Assembly (NCBI RefSeq): GCF_024323335.1 | Contig: NC_066581.1 | Location: 38,642,699 to 38,706,698, forward strand | DNA length: 64,000 nucleotides | DNA from: Lathyrus oleraceus | Lineage: Eukaryota > Streptophyta > Magnoliopsida > Fabales > Fabaceae | Direction: 5' to 3' | Shown: one piece after another, positions 1 to 11,415 of the stretch | Layout: the number at the start of each line of letters is the position of its first letter | How positions within the stretch are numbered: the stretch's first letter is position 1 | Made by a program: the position numbers and the translations under genes | The notes under the pieces: model-generated | Databases searched by the model: none | What the model was told of the DNA's origin: nothing | Seen by the model: the letters and a program-made list of their open reading frames with translations, nothing else

Positions 1-419
1 TTATAGATGCAGATTCTGTTGGTGACTCTCGGATGGTGACTTTGGTTCGGTCGGATTTATGGATATTTATTGCTAAGACGCCGGAGTTCTGTCCGTGGCA
101 TTTATCAGTGGGGATCCATTTATTTAAGGATTCCCTGGGTTGGTACAGATGAGTTTGTGGATATCAGATCAGTGGTTCTCCAGTGATGATGATGGTATAT
201 CCTTCGGTCCCGTTTATTTCGGAACTCCTTAACTGGATTTAGGGTTACTCAGTACCTCAGATGGTTGTGATCAGTTCAGAGACCAGGGCTTCCGTGCAGT
301 GGATGTTCATATGACTTGGAGGATGGCACAGTGCATTGCATTCATGCATCAACACCATTCACATTTTGCATTTATCTGCATCTAACTCATGTTTATCCAT
401 ATGCAGGGAATATTCTTGA
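1..419 (+). other. Ogre-A 5' leader (internal, upstream of ORF1)
   Basis: This is non-coding leader of the oldest Ogre-type element; its 5' LTR must lie left of the window. It aligns by eye with the leader of Ogre-B read on the minus strand (about 17600 down to 17120). Shared blocks include the run through GGAGGATGGCACAGTGCATT (from about 315 here) and the GATGGTTGTGATCAGTTCAG block. No gene is seen here. The assignment rests on this homology and on the Ogre ORF1 that follows. Confidence 0.75.
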
Positions 420-885
420 TTGAGATTCTGGTTGAGAGACACCTTTGCCCCAGATATGAGGCCCGACTTGAAGAATGATGTTGTATACAGTTTCTTTGAT
501 CCAGAGATTGATGTACTGAAAGATATGATAACATTGATTACACCTGACCATGTGGGGTTGTTCCGTGAGGCATACGGTGGTATTCTGAAGTTGGTTTTCA
601 GGCTCACAGATACAGATAGGAGTGCCATCCATACTCTTCTCCAGTTCTATGACCCTGGTTTGAGATGTTTCGTCTTTCCGGATTACTTGTTGGGACCTTT
701 GATGGAGGACTATGCCAGTATCCTAGGTATTCAGATCAGGAACCAGATTCCTTTCTATGTCACTAAGGAAGAATCTGATGCTGTTGAGATTTCTCGTGCT
801 CTTTATTTGAGCTCAGAGGTGACTAAGGGGGGTTTGAAGGAGAAGGGAAAGTTGCCCGATTTTCATTTGAGTTTCTTGGAGGCCA
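420..885 (+). pseudogene. Ogre-A ORF1 remnant (extra ORF upstream of gag)
   Basis: This is a truncated copy of the extra ORF1 that Ogre/Tat Ty3-gypsy elements carry upstream of gag; its function is not established. The frame opens just after a TGA at 417-419 and has no ATG, so the true start is lost or shifted. An ATG at 401 lies in another frame and stops after 25 codons. Recognisable ORF1 features are the LLQFYDP motif, a following segment with CFVFPDYLLGP, and LGIQIRNQIPF. At about 885 the frame runs into the end of an Ogre LTR, so the C-terminal part is gone. The family assignment is from memory of Tat-lineage ORF1 proteins. Confidence 0.7.
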
Positions 886-1155
886 AAGCCAGTGTGTGTG
901 CATTCTTTGAGCAGTTTATCAGCAACCTTATTCTATTCATTTTGAGCGTGGATCCCGTCGAGTACGACGGACGTGAGGGGTGCTAATACCTCCCCCTTGC
1001 GTAATCGACTCCCGATCCTAGCGATCTCCGGTCGTAAGACGATTTCCTTTCCAGGTTTACTTCGAGCGTTTCCTTTCCCTCCTTTGGGATAAATAACACA
1101 CGGTGGCGGCTCTGTTTGTTTGTTTTTCCCGCCGGTTGTTTTTCGCGTTGCGACA
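886..1155 (+). repeat. Stray Ogre LTR 3'-end fragment inside Ogre-A
   Basis: About 270 bp match the reverse complement of the start of the Ogre-B LTR copy at 3386-3655, so this is the 3' (R/U5) end of an Ogre LTR in + orientation, ending in ...GCGACA. It sits between the ORF1 remnant and the protease remnant, where the rest of ORF1, gag and the protease N-terminus should be. No target duplication or matching LTR start is visible. A deletion or recombination product is more likely than a simple insertion. Confidence 0.8.
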
Positions 1156-1511
1156 GTTGGGACGCCGTTCCAAGCCTTATCTATTGTTGAGCCTTCTAAG
1201 AAAGGAACTTCTTCATTTGCGTCCTACAATGATGCGAAGTTGGCCATTGAGCATGACGCAACTACTGGTTTAGGAAAAATGATTAAGCTGGAAGACAGTA
1301 AATCCCGGGATGGCATAGGGTACTCTTCGGGCACTTTCAACAAGCATGGTCTGTTTTAGAGTGGTGGTTTTATCCACACGGTCGAAGACCAAGAAGCTGC
1401 TGTTGTTGTGGAAGATGATGCAGAGGAAGATTCTGGCAACTTTGTCATCCCTGGAGGAGTCTGCAATAATTGGGTCGCTGTTGATGTTCCAACAGTTGTC
1501 CATAAGTCCAC
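1156..1511 (+). pseudogene. Ogre-A protease-region remnant (end of gag-pro)
   Basis: One frame (extending back to 1120 within the LTR fragment) encodes the conserved tail of Ogre gag-pro. It includes TPFQALSIVEPSKKG, then GLGKMIKLED, GIGYSSG and NFVIPGG..NNWVAVD, ending at a TAA that overlaps a splice donor. The catalytic aspartic protease N-terminus and gag are missing. A TAG at 1357-1359 breaks the frame at a position that is probably lysine in relatives. This exon would join pol by splicing of the adjacent intron. Confidence 0.75.
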
Positions 1512-1778
1512 GTAATGTTCATTTTTGTTTAAAAACCCATATCCCATGCCAAAAGGAGAAGTGATGACATTGTTGGCCCATAAATACAATGATATTCATT
1601 CAATAAATTCATGTTAAATGTTTGTTTTTTCCAAATTATTTTCACTTTTTGCTTTTCGCATGAAATTGTCGATCACAAAAAACCCTAAAAAATAAAATAA
1701 AATCAATTTTTTCATCTGCATAATGATTTTCCTTGGTTGAATTCTAAAATCTCTGTTATATCCAAAATCATTATGCAG
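1512..1778 (+). other. Putative Ogre intron between pro and RT
   Basis: A 267-bp AT-rich stretch starts with GTAATG and ends with TTATGCAG. Unspliced, the upstream frame hits TAA at once (ACG TAA). Removing 1512-1778 joins AC to G and continues in frame into pol (Thr, then Leu-Ile-Lys-Pro). A spliced intron at this position is a known hallmark of Ogre elements. The splice sites here are inferred from sequence alone. Confidence 0.75.
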
Positions 1779-3385
1779 GTTGATCAAACCCATTGAACAT
1801 AATGATCCAACACCATCTCCTAACTTTGAGTTCCCTGTATTTGAGGCCAAAGAAGATGATGTTGAAGAGATTTCTGACGAGATTACCCGTCTGCTTGAGC
1901 ACGAAGAGAAGATCATTCAGCCACATCTTGAGAATCTGGAAACAGTCAACTCGGGGTCTGAAGATTGTGTTTGTGAGGTGAAGATTGGGGCACTCCTTGA
2001 AGAATCTGTGAAGAAGGGGTTGATTGAGTTGCTACAAGAATGCGTCAACGTCTTTGCCTGGTCATATGAAGACATGCCTGGTCTGGATACTGATATCGTG
2101 CAACATTTCCTGCCTTTGAAGCCTGAGTGTGTGCCTGTGAAGCAGAAGCTCAAAAGAACTCATCCTGACATGGCAGTGAAGATCAAAGAAGAAGTTCAGA
2201 AGAAAATTGATGCCGGGTTTGTAGTGACTTCTACGTATCCTCAATGGGTGGCCAATATTGTGCCCGTGCCTAAGAAAGATGGAAAAGTCCGAATGTGTGT
2301 GGACTATAGAGACTTAAATAAAGCTAGTCCGAAAGATGATTTTCCTCTGTCACATATTGATATGTTGGTAGATAATACAGCTAAATTCAATGTCTTCTCA
2401 TTTATGGATGGATTTTCCGGATATAATCAGATCAAAATGGCACTCGAGGATATGGAGAAGACAACATTCATCACACCTTGGGGAATATTCTATTATCGAG
2501 TGATTCCCTTCAGTTTGAAGAACGCCGAAGCCACGTATCAACGAGCTATGACTACCTTATTTCATGATATGATGCACAAGGAGATCGAGGTATATGTTGA
2601 TGATATGATCGCGAAGTCGAGAACGGAAGTTGAACATGTAGAGCACTTGTTGAAGCTTTTTCAGCGTTTGAGGAAGTACAAACTTCGTCTGAATCCGAAC
2701 AAGTGTACATTTGGAGTCCGTTCCGGCAAGTTATTGGGCTTTATTGTCAGTGAGAGAGGTATTGAAGTTGATCCTGCCAAGGTCAAAGCAATACAAGAGA
2801 TGCCTGCGCCAAAAACTGAGAAGCAAGTCCGAGGTTTTCTTGGCCGCTTGAATTATATTTACAGATTTATATCCCACATGACTGCCACATGTGCGCCAAT
2901 ATTCAAGCTCCTCCAGAAATATCAGCGTCATGATTGGACCGAGGATTTCCAGAAGGCCTTTGATAGTATCAAAGAGTATTTGTCCGAGCTTCCGATTCTG
3001 TCTCCGCCTGTGGAAGGGAGACCCTTGATTATTTATCTGACTGTTCTTGAAGGCTCTATGGGTTGTGTCATAGGTCAGCAAGATGGATCAGGGAAGAAAG
3101 AGTATGCCATCTACTATCTGAGTAAGAAGTTCACTGATTGTGAGTCTCGGTACTCAATGCTTGAGAAAACATGTTGTGCTTTGGCTTGGACTGCTAAGCG
3201 CTTACGCCAATATATGTTAAATCATACGACTTGGTTGATATCCAAAATGGATCCAATTAAGTATACCTTTGAAAAGCCTGCTTTAACTGGGAGGATTGCC
3301 CGTTGGCAGATGCTGTTGTCTGAGTATGATATTGAGTATCGAGCTCAGAAAGCTATTAAGGGTACTATCTTGGCTGACCACTTGG
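1779..3385 (+). pseudogene. Ogre-A pol part 1: reverse transcriptase and RNase H
   Basis: This open frame (about 535 codons) encodes the RT of a Tat/Ogre Ty3-gypsy element. It contains MCVDYRDLNKASPKDDFPL, FSFMDGFSGYNQI and the catalytic YVDD at 2593-2604. The RNase H region starts near GSMGCVIGQ. The frame is cut inside RNase H at ...LADHL by insertion of Ogre-B at 3386 and resumes at 22883 in the same frame. In life it would copy element RNA into DNA in cytoplasmic particles; here it cannot make a complete protein. Confidence 0.92.
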
Positions 3386-6300
3386 TGTCGAATCCGCGAA
3401 AAACAACCGGCGGGAAAAAGCAAAACAAACAGAGCCGCCACCGTGCGTTATTTATCCCAAAGGAGGGAAAGGAAACGCTCGAAGTAAACCTGGAAAGGAA
3501 ATGGTCTTACGACCGAAGATTGCAAGGATCGGGAGTCGGTTACGCAAGGGGAAGGTATTAGCACCCCCTCATGTCCGTCGTACTCGACGGGATCCACGCT
3601 CAAAAGAATAGAATAAGGTTGCTAAATAACTGCTCAAAGAATGCACGCACACTGGAATACAACACAGATGGAAGAAGAGGGGAACGGGCTCGCTAGGATA
3701 TCGCATCCTATGCCTACGTATCTCATCTGGAATGAGAATCAGAGCTACCGTAGTTCGGCTAATGCACGTCGAAACAAAACGCGCACCAAGACGCTGAGAC
3801 ATCAGAGCAAACACACAATTGGAATCGGAATGCCAATCCCTGGTCTTACATCCAACTCCGAACAAAAGAAACAGGAAACAGATAGCCAATCGCTGGGCTT
3901 ACATCTGACTCCACAAACAAACAACAAACTGGAAACCGAATGCCAATCGCTGGGCTTACATCAGACTCCAAACACACACACAAACGGGAAACCGAATGCC
4001 ATTCGCTGGGCTTACATCAGACTCCAAACACACGCAAAAAAGAAAAGGGCGCCCGGAGAGATCTCGCACGATCTCCTGCCTACGTACCTCATCTGGTATG
4101 AGGATCAGGGCGACGTAGTTCCCCTGAACAGGGGAGAAATTTCTATCCTTACCAGAGACTGGGAAATGACAAACTAAAAGGGAGACTGACTCGAGCCTAA
4201 TAGTTATCATGTAATCCACAATAGTCCTAGGTTGAGGTTTCTAACAAGAGTTTGACTCACACAGGCAGTGAGTCAACTCAATTCTATCTCTACGTACGTT
4301 CAACTTCCTCGAAAGTTGATCATACGACTCCTACAGAAAGGATATGAGAAGCCAAACAGATAAACATCAAAAGCAATCAGCACACACTATACACAAACAA
4401 GTGGCTCATGCAAGGTTGGGCTTTAGTCAAGGGGTCATATCGACCTTGACAAACAAGCCAAATACTGGAATGGATGGTCAGGCTCTTAACCTCTAACATT
4501 GAGAGTTAGGGTGAGCAAATGAAATGAAGATAAGGGTTATGCCTCATAGCTCTTAACCCGGGCCAGGGTGAGCTTGGATCAAAGAATGTGTGGGAGTCCA
4601 GAATGTGGGACTCTATTCCACATGACTGACACAACAAGATTTTGGGTTTTTATTCACAGTGCATAAACACATGGTGTGAGCAAGATGAAAGACACAACTG
4701 AATAGCAGGGGATGGATTGCACATCCCTTTTATCTGCCAATGCCTCTTCACTCAGGAGGTCTTTACATGTACAAGGCACAAAGGTAAACAAGCACAAACA
4801 TTGCCTCTTAAGGAGGGCTTCAGACAGGTGCCTGCCAATAACAGCAGGTCTTCTAGACTACATGGAGATCAAGGAAAATACCTAAGTGGTATGCCAACCA
4901 CAAGCAAAGCAAAGCAACTCAAATAATGAGTTAAAGCGGCTAAAGTACCTGTAAGAAAAGCTAAACCAGTCAATATTTAAATTCAGACAAATCAGACAAT
5001 TAATCACAGTCAGACAACCAATCATCAGACAACAATGGTGCAAGGCATAAGATGCAAGCAAACTAAATTGATTCACCAACCACAAGACCTACAAAACAGC
5101 AAGGTTAATCAACCAAAATAACTTGTATCTCAAGTGATGAGATCATATCAACCAATGTGGCTAATTGCTTGAAACCTGAAATGCACAGCTCAAAATGTGA
5201 GTCCAAACCCCTAAGGCAAAGCCTAGGGTCAAAAGTGAAGTAAAAATTCAAAACAGAAGCTAAAATTCAACATGGATCATCTTTAATCAATCATGAACAT
5301 GTCCTAAAAAGGACCAACTCAAAATCATCAAGCAAGGGCATGTAATAAGCAAGAGAAGTCAAAGGCAAATTCAAAGCTCACATTTGATCATTGAGAATGA
5401 AAATTCCAAATCAAAACAGAAATGATTCAAACAATTATGAAATTTTTTGTGAGCATACAACATGTCCAATGTAATCATCATACCAACAATTGTAAATAGA
5501 AGAGATCGATTGGTCTATCAATGAAAATGATCAAGTAGGACATCTAATTGTGTGACATACATTGTCACACCATGCAATCATGTGTATAAAACAGAAATGG
5601 AAAATGATAAAAATACACAATCAAGCCTCAAACATCCATCAACATGTTAAGAATCATCATGCAAAATTTCATGGCATTTGGATCAATATCAAGCATTTCA
5701 CAATAGGAAGAATGGAGCAATGTCACAAAAGCATACATGTTCACATGATCATGCGCAATTCAAAATCCAGCCATGGTAAAATCATGAAATCCACACCAAA
5801 AAATAAAGGACATTCCAAGGATCATGTAGCAAAAAGAATGGATTTATTTGGATCATTTTTCAATTTAATATGCATTTTTGAAGTTGGCAAAAAAATTTTG
5901 AATTAAAATGAATCATGAACATGTAATTATGGAGGGAAAGAATAAAATGAGGATTAATTTGAAAACACGCTGCCATCAGGAATCGAAGCGAGGGAGAGCG
6001 TATGAATGAAACGCTGAGTTTCATTAAAGGACGTGGCCTCCACGTCATGGTCAGAGGTTGTGTGGCACGGTCAAACGAAAACTGGCGAATGAAGTTGCCA
6101 ACAGGACGAACACATGGCGAAACGTGGCACATGAATGAGACAAAACCCTAGGCCAGCTCGTCATGAACCAGACGGCGGCGCTAGGGATGAAACAACCGTC
6201 TTCCTCGCGAAGACGACGGTGAACTGTGTCCTTCAACCAAATTTTTTCCAGAACTTTGAAATGAATACACCAAATGAAAGGTCTCAACATGTAGGTTTCA

Positions 6301-8117
6301 AATCCACTAATATTTCACACTAATTCATCATGTACACAGCAAATCGAACAAAATCATTAATGAATTCAAAACTTCAATCACACGTATCTCACTCAATAGT
6401 ACACCAAATCACATGAATTTTAGCTCAGATTAATCAGCATTCAATGTTCTACAAGATTATACACATAAAACAGATAATTAAGAGGATCGAAAATGTGACC
6501 TCTTGAAGATCAACTTCTGGAAATGCACGATCCAAGGCTTGGCAAGCTTCAAATCTACTCCAAAATAATTGTTATGAAGATTGATGAAGAATTTGAGGCT
6601 TGGAACTGTGTAGATCTTGCTTAAATCTCAACTGCCATGGCTATGTTCTTGAGCTTCACCTGCACAATTTTGGTCCAATCTTGATGATCCAAGGCTTGAT
6701 CTGTACTAAATCCACACCAGGGAACAAGAATATGGAAGAATATAGCAAGGTTATGTGAAGATAATTTGAATTATGATTGAGAGAAAAAATGGAGGGAAAA
6801 AGTTCTAGATCTAGAAATGGTGAATAATGAACAATTATGTTACAATTATCTATTTATATGCTGGCTTAATCCATTTCCTAATCACACTTAACTTGGCTAA
6901 TGAAATTTTAATTCAAAAATGAGGTGTAGTGCAAAATTTGGTTTTTTCACCCCATGCATGCAACATGCACGTGAACAGTAACAATGGCCATGCAATTTTA
7001 CTTAAAATCCTCCTATGAACATGTTGGAATAGTTAAAAAGTCCATATGATGCACCAATTTCAAATTCATGATTTTCCCTCCAAAATGGGCATGAAAATGC
7101 AAGTGATCATGTGATGAAAATTCATGTAATATGATGAATGATTTGGAAAGTTCTTGTCATGAGAAGAATTTGGCAAAAAGGAGCACTCAATTTGGAGTTA
7201 TGAGTCAAAAGTTATGCCCTTTTGAAGTTTCATGGACACTTGGCAATGATTGGATCATATCTCCTCAACCATTCATCATAAATTCATGATCTTAGACTTT
7301 TTGGAAATGAGAGAGAAAGATCTTCAACTATCATGTTGGACAAAAATTTATTTGAAGCTTCTTTGGTGATGTAAAATCAAGTTGAATTTGGACCAAAATC
7401 TTTCCATTTTTGGAAACTTTCAATTACAGGTCACTTTCCATTTTTGGAAAGTTTTGATCTGGCCTCAAATTCTTCAAGATATGCATTTGCAATGACAAAC
7501 AAGCCTCTTTTGAACATGAATGAGATTTTGAAACTCATTTCTCCACCTCATAGCCTTCGATTGACTTTCTGTTGACTTTTATGGGCCCGAGATGACTTGA
7601 ACATGCTCAGATGACCTTGAGCCTCAACCACTTGATGAAATGGCTCCAAAATGAAACCCTAGCTTATACAAGATCAATAAAATCATATGATGATCTCCTT
7701 CTCAAGAAAAAAAAACCTCATCTCCTTGAAAATCCCTGGTTGGAAGAATGGCACTGATTAGGGTTGACCAGAGGTCAAAACCCTAATCCCAAAGAATCTG
7801 AGCATGAATAATGATCCCCTTGAGGATGACATAACCATGATGATGATGATGTACCCTTGCAAACAAGATACTGCTCAACCTCCTTGGAGAACCAAGAAAA
7901 CCCTAATTGAAGCACAAACCCTCAGATGGCTAGTGATCAATTTATGAGACCCTCAGGCTTGAACCTCTTAACCTCTTCATCTTCTGAGAAAGACTTAGGA
8001 GGATGACCTGTTTATTCTCACATGATATGCAATATGCAATGACTAATGCCCTACAAAATGAAATGCAATATGCTAAGCTAGTCCCAAGAAGAGGAGGGCA
8101 AATTTTGAGGTGTTACA
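3386..8117 (-). repeat. Ogre-B 3' LTR (4732 bp)
   Basis: This copy matches 18151-22882 end to end with the same length. On the element sense strand it starts TGTAACACCTC (at 8117) and ends ATTCGACA (at 3386). Several open frames inside (for example 3641-4177) occur in both LTR copies without a recognisable protein, so I do not call them genes. Confidence 0.95.
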
Positions 8118-8132
8118 GCTGCCCCTATTCAA
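8118..8132 (-). other. Ogre-B polypurine tract
   Basis: Just inside the 3' LTR the sense strand reads GAATAGGGGCAGCT and then TGTAACACC. This is the expected plus-strand priming site for reverse transcription. Confidence 0.85.
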
Positions 8133-8433
8133 TCCACTGTGAACCCGTCGATATGAATAGCCTCGACTTTCAGATGATCAGGGTGAAGAGTGATTGAATA
8201 CCAAGAACAGACGAACAATTTGCACTCCGCAGGGAAATAATTAACAATGCCTGTCAAAATCGGCAAAGAAGCGATCTCAAAAGAAGAACCCGTCTGGCAC
8301 GGAGAAATTCGGCTTGAGTACCGAGAAGAAATATTGACCCGGATACCAAAATAAATGGTAACACCGGAACCACCATGGCCTGAACGCCGCTCGTCAGTCG
8401 GAATACTGAGCATCGGAATAAGAGAGTAATGAT

Positions 8434-8769
8434 ATCAGTCTGAACGTCGAGAGATTGGCCTGAATGCCCGAAAAACTGGCCTGAATGTCATTTCGGTCTG
8501 AATACCACTTCGGTCTGAATACCGGAAAACTGGCCTGAATGCCGCAAGCTGCAACGATCTGAACTTCGGAAGCTTCTTCGATCTGAACATCGGAATAAGA
8601 GAGTATTGATATCGGTCTGAACACCGAGAGATTGGCCTGAATGCCCGAAAAACTAGCCTGAATGCCACTTCGGTCTGAATACCACTTCGGTATGAATACC
8701 GGAAAACTGGCCTGAATGCCGCAAGCTGCATCGATCTGAACTTCGGAAGCTTCTTCGATCTGAACATCG
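8434..8769. repeat. 177-bp tandem duplication in Ogre-B 3' UTR
   Basis: Two copies of an approximately 177-bp unit; GAGATTGGCC recurs at 8451 and 8628. They are built from short variants of CGGTCTGAATACCG / CGATCTGAACATCGG and merge into the 66-bp array that follows. Confidence 0.85.
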
Positions 8770-9430
8770 GAAACTGGCCTGAGCGCCACAAGTACTTCGA
8801 CCTGACCGTCGGAAACTTCTTCGATCTGAAAATCGGAAACTGACCTGAGTGCCACAAGTACGTCGACCTGAACGTCGGAAACTTCTTTGATCTGAAAATT
8901 GGAAACTGGCCTGAGTGCCACAAGTACGTCGACCTGAACGTCGAAAACTTCTTCAATCTGAAAATTGGAAACTGGCCTGAGCGCCACAAGTACGTCGACC
9001 TGAACGTCGGAAACTGGCCTGAGCGCCACAAGTACGTCGACCTGAACGTCGGAAACTTATTCGATCTGAAAATCGGAAACTGACCTGAGTACCACAAGTA
9101 CGTCGACCTGAACGTCGGAAACTTCTTCGATCTGAAAATCGAAAACTGGCCTGAGTGCCACAAGTACGTTGACCTGAACGTCGGAAACTTCTTCGATCTG
9201 AAAATCGGAAACTGGCCTGAGTGCCACAAGTACGTCGACCTGAACGTCAGAAACTTCTTCGATCTGAAAATCGGAAACTGGCCTGAGTGCCACAAGTACG
9301 TCGACCTGAACGTCGGAAACTTCTTCGATCTAAAAATCGGAAACTGGCCTGAGTGCCACAAGCACGTCGACCTGAACGTCGGAAACTTCTTCGATCTGAA
9401 AATCGGAAACTGGCCTGAGTGCCACATCGG
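8770..9430. repeat. 66-bp tandem repeat array in Ogre-B 3' UTR
   Basis: There are about ten copies of a 66-bp unit made of three related parts of about 22 bp: GGCCTGAGTGCCACAAGTA, CGACCTGAACGTCGGAAACT and CGATCTGAAAATCGGAAACT. One unit near 8980-9020 is shortened to two parts. The array lies in the 3' UTR, where tandem repeats are known to arise in Ogre-type elements and sometimes spread as satellites. Confidence 0.95.
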
Positions 9431-9530
9431 TCTGAATACCGGAAAACTTGTTATGCTGGTCAGAATCGAGAGAAATAAGGGATAGTGATAAATGAGGCGG
9501 CACGCGTGCCAACGACCCCTACTGGGGATA

Positions 9531-10336
9531 ACAAGCCATGAGCATGCTATCCTCTATTCAACCTTAGCAAACGAACAATTTGCGCTCAGCTGGGGATTTT
9601 CTCTCTTTACTTTTCTTTTTGGACCCCGAAATTTCTTTGATTATCATTTCCATCTCCGCCCGACAGAAATCCTTCCTCTAATATCGCACTACTGGGGAAC
9701 ATTATTGATCTGTCGTCATGATGCTAGACTCCTCAGAGTAACATCCTCGTCAACCGGCGAAACCAATCCTCAAACGGTAACCACAGCTTGAGACTAGCTT
9801 ATGCTTGCAATGCTTATGCATGATGATTCTTTTTAGCGTAATGCTCCATAATCATGGAAATGCTACGCAATTAACTATACAATATGCTATGCTTATCTAT
9901 ATGATGAATGCATACAAAGTATCCCCCTCCAGGGACTCTTCTGGGGAGCTCGAGGCACTCTGCTGAGGAACTCGACAACACTCCAATCTCCACCCTGCTG
10001 GGGAATAGCACTGCTGCTGGGAAAAAGACAACCCTCGCCAGGGATAACCTCCTCTGCACCAGATCCGCTTGGGGGACTTCGCTGGGGAAGCAATCACCCA
10101 CACACTCTGCGGGGAAAACAACAATCTTCGACTTGCTGGGGAACTAACAAGCTCCGCCATGCTAAGGGAAACAACTACCAATAAACACCTCCGCTGGGGA
10201 ATAGCAACCTTCAGGCCTGGCTGCTGAGGAAACACCGATCTCAAACCTGCTGAGGAGATAACCATCCCGACCCTTCTAGGGAAGACACAGACCTTGAATC
10301 TGTTGGGGAGGTAACAATCCCAACTCTGCTTGGGGA
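9531..10336 (-). repeat. Array of primer-tRNA-like motifs in Ogre-B 3' UTR
   Basis: About fifteen degenerate copies, irregularly spaced, of a motif whose sense-strand form is TTCCCCAGC(A/G)(A/G)AGT(T/C)G. Clear cores (GCTGGGGA on the + strand) are at 9589, 9997, 10081, 10135 and 10193; variants are at 9531, 9691, 9940 and 10310-10336. The sense form is close to the complement of this element's own primer-binding site (18131-18149). I know of no assigned function. Confidence 0.75.
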
Positions 10337-11217
10337 AATAAGGAAAGTCTAGCACAGAACACCCGTCAACTCATCGAACCCTGGTATTCAACATCTAAAT
10401 CCAGTGTCAACTTTCCACTTTTGAGAGCTCCTAGACTCGTCTGGACTTTTCTGATTCATCACCTTGTATTCTCGACTTCCCCGTACTCTACGGAGATCGA
10501 ACCCCTCAAATTGGTATAAACTTTTCAATTCTTCAGACTTTGAAGAGTCTTCTTGATTAATACTCCAGGATCGTCATCATCCTTCGCCGTCTTTTCACCA
10601 TTCTTCTATTTCTCTTGTCCCTGACTGGACTCCGCGGGGGATCTCTTGTCAAAAAGCTTCACATCACAACTTGCAAGTGAGTGAAAATATCTAACAACAC
10701 CTGCAAAAAAGATCATTAGATAAAACGTGCTCCAGGTGTGCCAAAGTTTCAACACCTGAATCACTCCACCTTCCGAATAAGATTTCCGGTTTTCAATCTT
10801 ATGAACATGCATCGGAAGGGATCTCCATGTCTTAAAATGCAAATATTCTTTATCAACATAAATAAATGTTTTTGCAATCAAAGCGGTAATGAAGAACAAA
10901 AACAAAATTATTTGACTGAATATGCATTTTATTGATTGAAAAATGTGTGGCTCGAAGCTGAGCAATACACAGGAAGCAATCCCTAAAAAGAGGTAATTGC
11001 GCACAAAAGGAAAATCTATCCTAATAGCAATGTGAAGCCGCGATCTCATCGAGTTCCAACTCTGTTACACCCCATATGTCCTCAAGACTCTCCGTGCTTT
11101 CTGCCTTCTGAACAAGACGTTTCCGACCGATCCCTGTCGGGGATTATCCACGTGTCTTAACCAAAGATACAAACGATCATGCTGGAAGCAGTTGTTCGTT
11201 TCAATCCCTCTTTTGCC

Positions 11218-11406
11218 TGGACCGCCCTTTCGGGTTTTTAGTCCACCGGGATACCCTTTTTTTCCCAAGCCGCCTTTTCAGGTTTTCGACTTGCCGGGTG
11301 CACAATTTTTTTTATATCCCTAATTTTTGCCCGAACCTTTTCATTTATTTTTTCGGTTCTCCGGGATGCCCATTTTTGCCTGGACTATTTTATTCTTTTC
11401 GTCCAG
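11218..11406 (-). other. Run of stem-loops directly after the Ogre-B integrase stop
   Basis: Successive inverted repeats are seen: CTGGAC/GTCCAG (11380-11385 with 11401-11406), GAACC/GGTTC (11333-11337 with 11355-11359), CAAG/CTTG (11266-11269 with 11290-11293, inner CCT/AGG with a 4-base loop), and TGGAC/GTCCA (11218-11222 with 11241-11245, inner CCC-GAAA-GGG on the sense strand). Ogre-A has a matching run at 34197-34344. A structured RNA element is an inference. Confidence 0.6.
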
Positions 11407-11415
11407 CAGGTCTCT

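Larger units (their letters stand above)
8133..11415 (-). other. Ogre-B 3' UTR
   Basis: This 3.3-kb stretch between the integrase stop and the polypurine tract holds, in sense order, stem-loops (11406-11218), about 0.9 kb with no clear feature, a field of primer-tRNA-like motifs (10336-9531), a 66-bp tandem array (9430-8770) and a 177-bp duplication. Open frames across the tandem array arise because the unit length is a multiple of three. Confidence 0.85.

Noticed and set aside
3641..4177. 178-codon open frame, with an almost identical one at 18406-18942
   Set aside because: Both are at the same place in the two Ogre-B LTR copies, antisense to the element, with a periodic low-complexity product; LTR sequence, not a gene.
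3386..8117. A solo LTR or a tandem duplication of host DNA
   Set aside because: The copies at 3386 and 18151 flank a PBS, gag, pol and polypurine tract in one orientation and share a CTTGG target duplication, so they are the two LTRs of one element.
8435..9427. A 330-codon open frame on the minus strand with a repeated Trp-His-Ser-Gly-Gln pattern
   Set aside because: It lies wholly in the 66-bp and 177-bp tandem repeats of the Ogre-B 3' UTR. Unit lengths divisible by three keep frames open; other frames are also open in pieces, and no start or domain supports a protein.
8770..9430. Regular repeats resembling a CRISPR array
   Set aside because: The whole unit repeats with no unique spacers, in a plant retrotransposon UTR.
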